64,000 nt of DNA from positions 124,001 through 188,000 of the forward strand of contig BCIM01000009.1 in assembly GCA_039545315.1 (NCBI GenBank), given 5' to 3'. The DNA is from Kondoa malvinella (lineage: Eukaryota; Basidiomycota; Agaricostilbomycetes; Agaricostilbales; Kondoaceae). A model generated the notes under the pieces. The model was not told the DNA's origin. It ran no database searches and saw nothing but the letters and a program-made list of their open reading frames with translations. Positions 37,065-48,194 of the stretch are shown in pieces. How positions within the stretch are numbered: the stretch's first letter is position 1; every line of letters begins with the position of its first letter. The position numbers and the translations under genes were made by a program.

Positions 37065-37184
37065 TCCTGTCTGCTCGGTGGTCTGGAAATGACGAGCGAC
37101 TTCAGAGGTTGTAGCTTGTCCACCGAAACCTCAGAAATACCCTGCAGCCTTGCTACAATAAGACTGTAGTGAGCCCTATGCTGC

Positions 37185-39635
37185 ATGCGCAACACTTCAG
37201 CATGTCTCGGCCAGTTTAGAGGGAGCCTCTCCGCGTTAAAGAGAATTTCGTATATACCATCATACAGCCGGTGTAACCTCTCAAGAAGCTCCAAAAGGTC
37301 TATCAACAGCAGTATATCATCTTGTCCGACTTTTGTGCCGAATATAAGACGATTTCATGTTGTACCGAGCGCGAAAAGCGCAGATGTCGCTAAAATCAAG
37401 ATTGAAGATGTTCTGCACGAATTCACGCCTGACCGCTGCAGGTATGCTGTGAAGCTGCTCTAATGTGTTAAGCTGAGAGCGACGAGCAGGAACTTTGCCA
37501 TCGTAGCTCATATCGATCATGGGCATGTCACTGAACAGGAGGTCCTAAGCAAGCTCTAATATCGCTATACAGGAAGTCTACACTGGCCGACCGACTGCTA
37601 GAGATCACTGGCACCATCTCGCATTCCGCTGTTGACTTGGATGGCGTATCAGCACCAAACAAGCAGTTTCTAGACAAGCTCAAGGTGGAAAAGGAGCGCG
37701 GAATCACTGTGAAAGCTGTCACGGCTTCGTCAGTTCCCTATACATATCATATATCTATGCTCATATGAATGCAGAATGATATACAAAGCGAAAGATGGGA
37801 AAGACTACCTCTTAAACTTGCTTGACACGCCTGGACATGTCGAGTATGCTTTTCTATACCATTCCGCTGTCGATAGCTCATAATTTCGGGCTAGCTTCGC
37901 TTACGAAGTCCACCGCAGCTTGCTTGCCTGTCAAGGTGCTCTGCTGCTAGTCGACGCTACTCAAGGCGTACAAGCTCAAACGCTCACTGTTCTCGAAGCT
38001 GCACAGAAGAGGATAGACACCATCGTCGGACTAGTGAATAAGATTGATCTTCCTAACGCAGAACCTGCTGCCATCACTGCAGAAGTAGAAGCTCTTCTCG
38101 GTGAAAACGGAGGTTCTGGTGGATCTGTGAGTGTTTATTGACGGTTCAGAGCGATTGCTCATAGTGAATTAAGATCCTGCCGATCAGCGCTAAGAGCGGT
38201 TTGGGCTGCGAAGACGTCCTGCAACGAATTGTCGATGTGCTGCCGCCTCCTTCAGGCGATTCGGCCAAACCGCTTCGAGCTCTCGTGTTTGACAACTTTA
38301 TGGATGACTACCGCGGTGTCGTTTCGCTGGTCGCCATTATAGACGGTACCATTCAAAAAGGCAGCAAGCTCACCTTCATGCGGTCTGGCAAGTCTTTTGA
38401 GGTGGCTACGCTCGGCGTACTATATCCAGACGAAGTGCAAACCAAGTCGTTACAAGCTGGGCAAGTTGGCTTCATCACTTGCGGCATGAAGGATAATGCG
38501 GATGGTACGTCTGGCGCAAGAGTATCGTCTATGCGCTGATGATAAGGGCAGCGTTTCTCGGCGACACTATTCATGCACCTTTCCACAAAGTAGAGCCACT
38601 TGCCTCGTTTGATAGGTCACCTACAATGGTCTACGCTGGCTTTTATCCGCAAGACAATTTGGACTTCCCCAAGCTGGATGAAGCTTTGCAAAGAGTGCGC
38701 GACTATAGTATATGTGGAGAATTAGCCTGACTTCACTTCAGCTCATTCTGACGGATCGCTCTGTTTCATTGGCAAGAGAAACCTCGCTAGCCCTTGGACA
38801 AGGTTTCCGTCTTGGCTTTTACGGCGCTCTGCATCTGGAGGTCTTCCGTCAGCGGCTAGAAGAGGAGTATGCTAGCGAAACAGTGGTCACCAAACCTTTC
38901 GTACCGTTGAAGATGATCTTAAAAGACGGAACAGAGCAGCTGATCAACAGCCCAGCTGAATTTCCTGCGCACGATGACCCAAATCTTCAGCGGCTACTTC
39001 AAGAGATACAAGAAGCAATGATAGAAGCCACGATTATTGCACCTGACGAATATTCTGGCGGGATCATGGAATTGTGCGCAACACATCGGGGACAGCAAAT
39101 CGCGCTCGACTACCTCGATTCTTCCTTTAGCGGCTTATCAAATACTTCAGCGCAACGAGCCAAGTTTACCTATTTACTACCGCTTTCCTCAATCATCACT
39201 ACTTTTCATTCTTCGCTGAAGAGTCTGAGCTCTGGCTTTGCGAGTATGGACTATTCACAAGCTGGGTATCAGAAGAGTGATCTAGTCAAGCTAAATATCA
39301 TGGTTAATGGAAGTAGTGTGGATGCTTTGTGCGCTGTGACACATAGAAGCAATGCGGAAAAGGAAGGCAGAGCGATTTTGACTAGATTAAGGGATGTTAT
39401 GTCTAGGCAGCAGTTTGAGGTGAGAGAGGCTTGATATGCGTCTTCGGGCACTCATGTTCATTTTTTTTTTGTTCCACAGGTCGTACTTCAGGCTGGGGTC
39501 GGATCTAGAATCATCGCTCGAGAAAGGCTGGCAGCATATCGGAAGGACGTCACAGCAGGACTGTAAGTCTCCAAATTGAATTTCGATAGTGTCTTACATA
39601 TTCCGCCAGATATGGAGGTCATTATGAGCGAAAGC

Positions 39636-39666
<31 letters not shown>

Positions 39667-39772
39667 GAAGAGGCTAAAAAGATTTGGGAACGTAGATTTG
39701 CCGTCGGAGGCGTTTTATCAAGTCCTCGATAACTCAACAGGCGGCAAAACAGGCAAAGGAAAATCCAAATAG
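37185..39772 (+). CDS. GUF1: Mitochondrial translation GTPase Guf1 (LepA/EF4)
   Basis: The N-terminus ([20 protein letters not shown], rich in Arg/Ser) fits a mitochondrial presequence. [20 protein letters not shown] begins the GTPase domain: G1 HIDHGKST is split by an intron, then [12 protein letters not shown]3 DTPGHVDF and G4 NKIDLP. EF4-type domains follow ([78 protein letters not shown]) with the Lys-rich LepA C-terminal domain ([17 protein letters not shown]). About ten exons. The intron inside the P-loop (37523-37572) appears to have a GC donor. Guf1 acts on mitochondrial ribosomes under stress. The end is convergent with MAD2. Confidence 0.93.
37523..37572 (+). other. GC-AG intron inside the Guf1 P-loop
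   Basis: The exon ends ATCGATCATGG, the intron starts GCATGT and ends ATACAG, and splicing gives [18 protein letters not shown]. No GT donor gives this motif in frame. The preceding exon is only 33 nt (37490-37522). Confidence 0.75.
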
Positions 39773-39899
39773 ACATGCAAGATAATGTCCGTGCTAGAGT
39801 ATAGAGAATCGAAGTCCCCAAACGATTCAACAGGCTAGACCAGGCAAAGGAGAACCAAAATAAGACATGCAAGATGATGTACAAATGCTAGAGTGTAAA
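39735..39899. repeat. Two-copy tandem repeat between GUF1 and MAD2
   Basis: Two similar ~72-bp units with a 93-bp period (39735-39806 and 39828-39899). Both contain CAACAGG, CAGGCAAAGGA, AGACATGCAAGAT and GCTAGAGT. Unit 1 includes the last Guf1 codons and stop; unit 2 is non-coding. The duplication lies in the 3' regions of two convergent genes. Confidence 0.75.
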
Positions 39900-39918
39900 A
39901 AACCAAAAGACCGAGACA

Positions 39919-40922
39919 TTATGCATCCTCCCCCAGGCGATAAGCGACCATAGCGTCTACGCGATGTACGTTTGTGCTGAAGCCTCGGAGCTTGACTTGT
40001 TCTACTGCTCCGCCCTTGATCATTCGGGCGTCCGAGTCTTCCCAGGTTATCGGCACTTCAATGTCTTTTGAAGTATAGGCGAGAACGTTGAAGGTGCCTG
40101 TGGGCTGTGAGCTTGAGCGAAGAGACTAGTAAGGAAAGACTTACAACTCTCTTCTAGTATAGGTAAAAAAGCATTCGAGGCGCAAATGTGCTTGATCATT
40201 TGCTGGATCTGCATTCTGACGTCCTTTTCGCTCAATTCTTCCTTCTTCCCTTCTTTCTCATCTTCTTGTATTCCTGACCCATTACTGGCAGTACGTCAAC
40301 ACAAGGACGAGTAACAAGATTAGGCGCATACTCATTCTCCTTATCGCCTTCGCCACCTTTTGTTGCACCCACACGGTCTTCGAGGGTGATTTCAAATTGC
40401 CATCGTTCTAATGTTTCTCTTGTCTCTTTGGAGATGATGGCTAGTACGAGTCGAGACACTTGCTTGTTGTTCAGCCAAGCTGGAACGTTGTCAGTTCTGG
40501 CCTAGGTCTTCCAAGGAAACTACGTACTAGACAGTTGACCTGTGATAGTACGCAGATAGGTCTGGAGGGATTCATCTTGCGGCATGAGCATGTTCAGGCC
40601 ATACTTCTTGACCATCTGTCCAAACTGTTCAGCTCAACGACTAGTAACTTTGCCGAGCATACCTTGAAGTCATCAGGAGGGAAGAGATTTCGCTAGCATA
40701 CATATAAGATACAGCAGCATAGCTTACGCAGGCCTAAGCTCACCTGATACAGTATAGATGCGAGACCACTAAACGCAAGTGAGCACTTTTCTGTTTCAAG
40801 TGTAAGGGAAGGGCTTACAATTCAAAGAACTCTACGACTGTCTTAGTCGAGCCCTTTAGACTGATGGCATTGGATGTGGAAGTAGCAGTCTTCTGCTTTG
40901 AAGGCCGCTGTCGCTGAGCCAT
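39919..40922 (-). CDS. MAD2: Spindle checkpoint HORMA protein Mad2
   Basis: About 215 aa over eight exons. The Lys/Ser-rich start is MAQRQRPSKQKTATSTSN. The HORMA domain includes ISLKGSTKTVVEFFEFGLAS, ILYQRNLFPPDDFKMVKKYG, TYLRTITGQLS and the family block RLVLAIISKETRETLERWQF. An acidic insert (GGEGDKENDNGSGIQEDEKE) follows, then IQQMIKHICASNAFLPILEE and the safety-belt C-terminus FNVLAYTSKDIEVPITWEDS. Mad2 binds Mad1 and Cdc20 to delay anaphase until kinetochores attach. The N-terminal extension of ~15 residues and the acidic insert are longer than in yeast Mad2. Divergent from the karyopherin gene (238 bp between starts). Confidence 0.93.
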
Positions 40923-41159
40923 ATTTCCTGCGATATTTGCTATTCAGTCCAACCTCCCTTGCACTGCAATAGGTACAACAGGCCCTACGTTTCAAGCTGG
41001 AGCGGTTGTAGCAGGTTGCTGAAGAGCAAGAATCAAAAAACAAAGGTCATTGATCGTCAACAGCGATACCCAGCAAGTCCAAAGCAGTCAGGCTGTGCTT
41101 ATACCAGACCTAGGATTCCCCTTTGAGCGCGACAAGTACTCGAAAAGCGCGTTGCCTCG

Positions 41160-44100
41160 ATGGATTTCTCTCATGTGCGAAATTTGGTTCTGCGGCTCTA
41201 TGGCGGTCATGCGAGCGCTGAAGAGACTGCTGCGCTTCAAGCAGAGATATTTCAGCTACAGAAGTCTCAAGCAGCCTGGGAGATCCCTTCAGTCTTGTTG
41301 GCTGAAAGTGATTCGCACCTTCGTTTCTTTGGGGCTCATACACTCGCCATCAAGCTCAGCAGAGACTTTGATACCGTAGACTCGTCGCAGTATACGTCAC
41401 TTAAGGGATCTGTGCTCTCTTGGTTGTCTGCCTCTGCCAATGTCGCCTATCCTCGAGCTCAATCAGGTGTTGCTTCCCAATCGGGTGAACGAATCGTCCT
41501 GCGTAAACTTGCTGTAGCTGTCAGTAATACTCTTGTATTGTATTTCATCCAGTATTGAGCCTTGGTTACAGCTCACCACCCTTTCGATCAAACTCCATGC
41601 AACCAAATCATGGCAGAATTGGCCTTTGGAAACCATCACTGTCTTGTCTGCTACGCCTGGGTACTCTAAAGAAGGTGTCTATGAAGTGTTGGTCATCATA
41701 GTGGAAGAAGGGGTACGGGCGGACCTTACAGGCAAAGAGAAGTAAGCCTGTTGCATCAGCCGCGAGGTCAAGCTGATTATGGATCTAGTGTATCGTATCA
41801 TCGCACGCTATACGAAGCTGCGGCCCTCGTAGCCCAAAGTCTTGCCGACACGCTCCAAAACCCAACTTCTACTCGAGAGGCACAATCAGCGATAAACTGT
41901 TGCGAAAAATGGGGCTACGCTCAACAGTTCTCTCCTGAAGCACTCAACACCCTCTATCCACTCCTCTTATCCCTCATCACTCACCCCGAACTGTCCGGTC
42001 GGGTATGTAAATGCTTAGATGAATGGCTCGCTTCTGTTCCAAGTGAGAAATACGCCGATCAATTGCTAGATTACTTTGCTTCAGATCATATGACTTCTTT
42101 CCTTCAAACGGCATACAACGAACAAAATACAGAAGAGCCTGTTCTAAGCCATGTCAAACTTCTCATCACCTTGTTCGAAAACACGACAAAGCAAGTAGCG
42201 ACTTCTTTATCCTCTTCTCGATCTATCGCCGTCGTTCGGAACTTGCTCAGCGTCACTTCCTTCAGCGGTCAATTCCCGGTAGATGAGGAAGTGAGCGAAT
42301 TGAGCCTGACCAGCTGGGGTTTACTGCAAGAGGAGCTCGCTGAAGAAGGCTTACTGGGAGAAAGTGAGATCGGCAATACAGCAAGACAAATTTATGCTGC
42401 TCTGGTCGAGGCACTATTGGGTAAAATCACTTGGCCTAACGAACGGGAATTGAAAGGTTGGCCAAAAGGTTTGTCTCCGTCTTTAGGCATGTTAGGAATG
42501 GTAAGCTGACGGCTGCTGGGAAGATTACAACGAACGCTTTGCGACATACAGAGGTCACGTTGGAGATGCGCTGTTGAATGGGTATTATGTCTTGAGGGAT
42601 CAAATGGCGGAAATGTTGGTCAATCGGGCGTTTGAACAGCTATCTACGTTGGATAGCGAAACGTCGTATGAGGTAAGTGACGATGCTGTACATGGATTAG
42701 ACCAGCTGATCTCGCTACAGACCTTCGAAGCCACTTTAGAAGCAATCCGATTCATCTCAGAAGGTGTTCCGCTCTACAGCCCTCAACACATCTCTCGCAT
42801 CCTCTCTGCAGACTTTCTCAACGCCCTTCCGACCTCTCTACCACAAGCAGCCAGAGTTCGCAAGACGACTCTTGCTCTCATTACCGACTTATCAGAATGG
42901 ATCTCGCACAATAATCCAGCGCTTTTGCCCAGTCTGAACTATGTCGTGTCTGCTTTGACAATACCTGGTTTATCTCAATCGGCCGCGAGGGCGATAAGGA
43001 ACTTGTGCGAGCACTGCAGAACTGAATTGGTCGAGTATATTCCTAGTTTTGCGGGGCTGATCAGAGAGCTGGAAGGGAAAATACCTGTGCGTATATTCTC
43101 GAAGGCAGCGAATTGGGACACTAATATCGAGCAGACGGACAACTATGTCAAAGTGCTAGGCTCCGTCGCGGCTGTCTTCCAAGCTTTACCCCTGGAAAGA
43201 GCATTAGATCCTATGCTGGTCAGTGGCGTTCTAAGATTGGCCGATCAGAAGCTGATACATCATGTCAGCAACTGGCAGAGCCGCTTGTGTCTGCCCTTGC
43301 TCAGAGTTTGGTATCTCCCGCTACGGTAAGTTATTACCTGGTCATAGGATTGATCTGACGCAGTCTGCAGGACCCGCTAGAAGTTCAACAGCGCTGCATA
43401 TATCAACTAGAATGCCTCACAGCAACAGCTCAAGGCTTTGTTCGGCCAGATCGAGAACTACTGGAGCTGGATGTCGAACCCGATCCAACGATCATTGAGG
43501 CTTCGACGCAAATAGATCACGATCAGAGAGTCATCGCCTTCCGAAATTCGATGATGGAGTCGCTGCGGCAGGTCGCTCGGCTGCATGGGCGAGATGCAGA
43601 GATAGCACAGGTCTTTCCAGATTTGATTCACAAAGACATTGGTTTATTCTGCTTGTCGCAGGCGCTTTCCGGTGTCATCAAGGCTACTTCAGCATCAACC
43701 ATACCTACTGTCCTATCACTCGATCCAAGCATGTTACTTGAGATTGTCGCCGAGCAGCTACAACAGGAACCTTCTTCCTTGTGGCTGACCGCTGCTGCAG
43801 TCTTGCCAGGTCGGATAACTCGACTTGACCTGTCTGATGAGGACAAGGGACGCTATATCTACGCTATATCAATGTGCTGTTCGACGTCTCTGCAAAGCTT
43901 GAAGGGCATATATGGTGAGTTCGGTTTCCGTCCGTCCAGTTTGTGCTAAGCATCATGGGCAGACCTCGAATCAAATCCAGATATCGTGCAGAGCTTGATG
44001 AGCTTCTGTTATGAGGTTAGTCGGATTATGTGTATCTCGCATATGGCTGATACAAAGGCAGGTCTCTCGATTCTCTATGGCAATACTATCGCTCTCGCCT

Positions 44101-44851
44101 GAGCTAGTCTCTGCTCTCATGTCTTTCTCGACGCTCGCTCTGTCGATGCAAGAGCGCGTGTCATTGCAGCGTAGTATACAGCTACTGGCGAGCTTCTCTT
44201 CATTATGCAATGCCAACTCGGTCTGACGATGAAACAGACCACATTTGTTCACGAAGCGGCCTCGGAACATACCTATGCTGCGCTCTTCCGTGATGTTATA
44301 CTGGAGAAGGGACAAGCAGCTCTTCAAGCTATTCTGGCAGGTATTGGCGGACTTTTGGTCAGTGGCTTTCGCTTGTGCTCTGCTCTATCTGACAGGTCTA
44401 GTAGCCTCGATCGAGCTTGTCATCAATAGCAGAGCTGCTGCATGCCTTTGTGCAGCGCTTTCCAAATCAAACCAGTATGCTGCTTCTTTAAAGGGTAGGA
44501 ATTTGGCTGACGCATTATTCACAGGACTTTGGCTGACCGAGATGTTTGCGATGGTGCGTCATGTCTCGTTGATACATGTTTGACTGATTCCTTTACCAGC
44601 CTAACTTTCCAAGCGACAAAACGACAAACGATGAGAAAGAGCGGTTCCTGAAGCTCTGCATGAGGTGAGGCTTCTCAATTGTCTTTTCGCTATTCTGAAG
44701 CACGTGATAGCTGCCGCACGATCAAGCGGATGCGGACTGCTGTAGAAGACTTTTCCAGTCATGCGTGAGTCGTTGTGCACGTCGGAGAGCTATATGCTAA
44801 ATTCGATGTAGTCGAGGCTTGCAAGGCACAGCATATGGGAATGTGAGATGA
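41160..44851 (+). CDS. Importin-13/Kap122-type karyopherin beta
   Basis: The protein starts MDFSHVRNLVLRLYGGHASA, followed by HEAT-type helices: SVLLAESDSHLRFFGAHTLA, IVLRKLAVALTTLSIKL, YHRTLYEAAALVAQSLADTL, YNERFATYRGHVGDALLNGY, RAIRNLCEHCRTELVEYIPS. Near the end comes TIKRMRTAVEDFSSHARGLQ, then GTAYGNVR; this C-terminal RM...DF...RGL..TAYG block is typical of IPO13/transportin-3 relatives. Length is about 1000 aa over a dozen or more exons; in-frame introns near 42673-42720, 43093-43140 and 43219-43267 would be missed by simple ORF calling. The stretch 44158-44234 is not resolved: either a 77-nt intron or a frame error. Role: nuclear import/export of protein cargo with Ran-GTP. Confidence 0.85.
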
Positions 44852-45007
44852 AAATATACGTATCGACGTTGAATACGAGAAAAGTCTATGTCACAAAGAT
44901 CTCGAAAGGATGGCAGATGGCAGACGAAAGCAAGGAGGGGTTCAAGTCCTTGGAGTATTCGGCCTTAGGGAGAGCCTTCCAATGCACAAAGAAGCCTTCG
45001 ATATACG

Positions 45008-46174
45008 TCACTGACCCGATTCCAGCTGAACTTCCTTCTTATCAACCCCGACTCTGGTGCCTTCTACCTCACTCAGATGCCTGAGCTCTTCGAACTGACA
45101 CAGGATCCGGAATGGCAGAGGGCCGAAAGAAGATAGCGTCCGGGCATAGTGAAGGCGAGCGCGACCTCTGGATTGCTTTGACCCTGGGATATCGTGTAGA
45201 TATAGCTTGGTCGGCGCATTGGGTATCTGTATGCTCTGGATGTCAACGACAGCTCTTGTAATGCCATTTGTCTTGACGTGCACTCCGTGCAGTTCGTATC
45301 TTCGGGCTGCTACTAATTGGCCAGTCGCTGCTAGCCGGCCATCCACCATAAGAGCGACTTCAGTACCGACTGGGGTATCCTGGTCAACCCAAGGCGGTAA
45401 TTCATGTCGTAAGACTTCTTCTGTAATCTTGAAGCTGGCGTAAAGATCAGTCGAGTTGTATCTTGCGCTCGCGGCCGATAGCACATCGTGCTCCCAATCC
45501 TTTGCAATGCTCCATATGAATCCCTTGTCCAAAGTGACCTGACAGCGATGTTCCAAGATATTGTGTAAACCTTGCTGCTCGCAGCCTTCGAGCAATCGAC
45601 GGCGATCGGCCAGGGTCTTGAGGTCACGAAGACTGGGTATAGGTACTGCAATGGGCTCTTCAAAGTTCTTGTTGAGTCTTGTGATATCCATTTTGATCAT
45701 TCTGCCTACTTTCAAGACATTTTCGCGCTCCAGCAGGCTTCGGAGAATTGGTGAGCAATTCCTCGACAGGATGGGCTATCGAAAGTGTCAGCCTGGATCT
45801 TTCCCGTAGCACAGGTAGCTTACTCGCACCAAATAAGACCTCAGCGGGTTGTCATGGTCCATCAAGCCAAGCAGCGATACACCCTGTGTCCTGGACATGT
45901 TCCATTCGCAATCTAGATGCAGCATCATCTCCTCTTGACCCAGCTTGACAGACTTAGCGAGCAGAGGCTCAAGCGCTGCCTCTATTTCGGCTTCGGTAGT
46001 CGCAACAGTATATGAAAAGCTTTCTGGAAGCTGCAGAAGTGGGAAACTGGGACCCAAAGGAGGCAGCCAAGGACGAGCGACGCGAGCGGGCAATGCTGGG
46101 TATTTGCCAACTGGGCGACCGAAAACATGTCTTATCTTCTCGGACAGATTGCGCAGGAGGTTCCAGATAGCCAT
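45008..46174 (-). CDS. DEDDy 3'-5' exonuclease (WRN/RNase D-like fold)
   Basis: Two exons (46174 to about 45836, then about 45790-45008) around one 45-50-nt intron give about 370 aa. All DEDDy motifs are visible: Exo I LHLDCEWN (D and E), Exo II NVLKVGRMIKMDITRLN (second D) and Exo III RYNSTDLYA (Y-x3-D). The N-terminus (MAIWNLLRNLSEKIRHVFGR) is basic. After the nuclease domain come about 120 residues of beta-rich unassigned sequence (VALMVDGRLAATGQLVAARR...IQSIQIPNAPTKLYLHD). The family removes nucleotides from 3' ends of RNA or DNA, and the exact substrate is open. No helicase domain is attached. Convergent with the karyopherin gene, 156 bp between stops. Confidence 0.75.
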
Positions 46175-46438
46175 GAGTTCAATGGCGCAGGCCGTAAAGA
46201 AGCACGACGCAAGAAGTCAGTCGAAATTCGCGCCCACATGAGGTCTTCCACAGTCTTCTCTGACTCCTCCGAGTCATCCATATCCGCTCTTCGCTCTTAC
46301 ATGGCACACATCGAGGCAACGATCATCGCAGGGACATAACAAGCAGTGTCGAAAGCGATACTGCTGCTGCTGGCGGTTGCCGTCAAGCAGCAAGCTGAAT
46401 CAAACATATCGCAGTAGCTTGAGTCAAATGACTCAAGT

Positions 46439-47965
46439 TCAACCCGTGTCCTCACTACGGGTCATCTCTGAACCTTCCTTTGACCTCTCGTTCTCGACAT
46501 CTCGAACCCAACGCTCCATCATCATTGAAGCCGCGTATTCGCCTTCTGACGCGAAATCCTCAAAGTCCCAGTCCGGGTCATCCAAAACGCCGTCCGAGCG
46601 AGCAAAGAACAAAGCCGTGCGAGCGTGGAAATTGAGTATCCGTTTCATGGGCGATTTGAAGGGTGGTAGGATTAAGCGCTTCCCCTGCAAATCTTGGAGG
46701 CGATTGAAAGAATGCTCCTGCAAGACCGGGTATTGTTGTTGTACGATGCTGATGTCTGTACCCCTTGCTTTTGCCTTGCTGCCGTTGTCTGACATATATT
46801 GTTTCCACGTCTTCTGGCTTACTGTCTTATTGAGGACCTTGCATACGAAGTGACCGGACTCGGAATCGTACACAAAACAGATGTGACCCCTACCATACGC
46901 TTCTTCGATGCCTTTGTATAATAGTAAGCCATTGCGTGGATCATCGACATTCGCTAATTCGAAAAGACCGGAGAGGTGTTTGTTTTTATAAGGCAAAAGG
47001 TGACTGGCTATGATAGCCTCCGAGGGCATAGTAATACCGGTGAGCATACAGTTTAGACGGGTTGGATAGTTGACCACAGGTGAGTCCATTTGGTGATAAT
47101 AGTTGTAAAGAGACAACTTGAAAGGTTGGTTATCACCTCTTTCGGTCTTGCCAGAAGAAGGCCGGACTGATTGGAAAAGGATGACTCCTATCGCTTGACT
47201 TTGGAGTCGATGATCTGCCGGTTGAAGGTCAGCTGAAGGCAGCTCAAAGCCAGCCAAGTCGTACCTCGCATCACAGCATCCAACTTGCCTCCTATCCCTC
47301 CTACTATCCCTCCTATCTCGATTGACGTTTTGGTTGAGGCTTCGCTAAGTGCTTCGCTAAGTAGCTTCATAAGTAGCGATGCTGTTACAGGTTGATCAGG
47401 TTGCGCGGGCCGAGGCATGTCCTGTTCGCGAAACGTTTCCGCAGGTGCAGGCGAAGGAATGAGAGGTATTTGTGATAGAGCAGCAGAGGCAAGACGGCGA
47501 TCTAGAGATGCTTCCTGTTGTGCTCGAAGCATAGCGTGCCCAGATACGGAAGCGCGGATCTCCTTTGTGTTGGAGTATTGCACGCGGTCCTGAAAAATGC
47601 TCCAGTCCTCATCTATATCCTCGTTAGCGGCCATTGGCTTCTTTGCACAGTTGAGAGCTAGCCTCACCATCTTCCAGGGCATATAACAGCTGGCAGACGT
47701 CCGAGAGATCAGCTCGGTGCACAGCATTCGCTGACAGAATTATGAACGCACGCCCTGCCAATGATAACGGATTACCCAGTCTTCAGCATCCGAGCCTTGA
47801 ATTTTGAGCTTCTTGGCAATGCGAGACCGGACAGAGGATAAACTATCGGAGTCTATAGGCAACATTATTGACAAAAGCTGGGACCGCGCTAGAATAGCAA
47901 GAGGTGAACTAACCTTGAATTCGTAAAGCGAAGGGTGAAACTCCTTCTACTGCTAACACGACCAT
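46439..47965 (-). CDS. Fungal HNH_2-type nuclease domain protein
   Basis: Model with at least five exons: MVVLAVEGVSPFALRIQ, then DSDSLSSVRSRIAKKLKIQG, SDAEDW, a middle part (DEDWSIFQDRVQYSNTKEIR...), and the HNH region. The core reads YPTRLNCMLTGITMPSEAII, then ASHLLPYKNK and DDPRNGLLLYKGIEEAYGRG. It matches the C-x-x-TG / (A/S)H-(I/L)-(L/V)-P / NG(L/I)-L pattern of the HNH_2 family, which is expanded in basidiomycetes and whose function is mostly unknown. The N-terminal 40 residues look ubiquitin/UBX-like in pattern (beta strand, then SLSSVRSRIAKKL), but this is uncertain. Tail acidic. Whether it cleaves nucleic acid is unproven. Confidence 0.6.
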
Positions 47966-48194
47966 GTCCTGAGCTTTGCTCTGTGAGCCAGAAGTAGAGG
48001 TGCGGTTCGATGTTCGCAAGAAACGATTGCTTCCACTGCAAATTTGGAAAGCAACATTATCAAATTGTAGGCACAGAGCAGCAGGTGAATGAATGGCGAA
48101 TCATGCGTTCGCAGATATGTCTTGTGCTATCACGGAATGTACTATCTACAATAATGTACGAGCAATCGACATTTATCACTTGTACCACAACAAA

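Noticed and set aside
37317..37526. Minus-strand 69-codon frame between the FBXO21-like and GUF1 genes
   Set aside because: It lies antisense to GUF1 exons 1-2, whose presequence and HVDHGKS-type motif are convincing.
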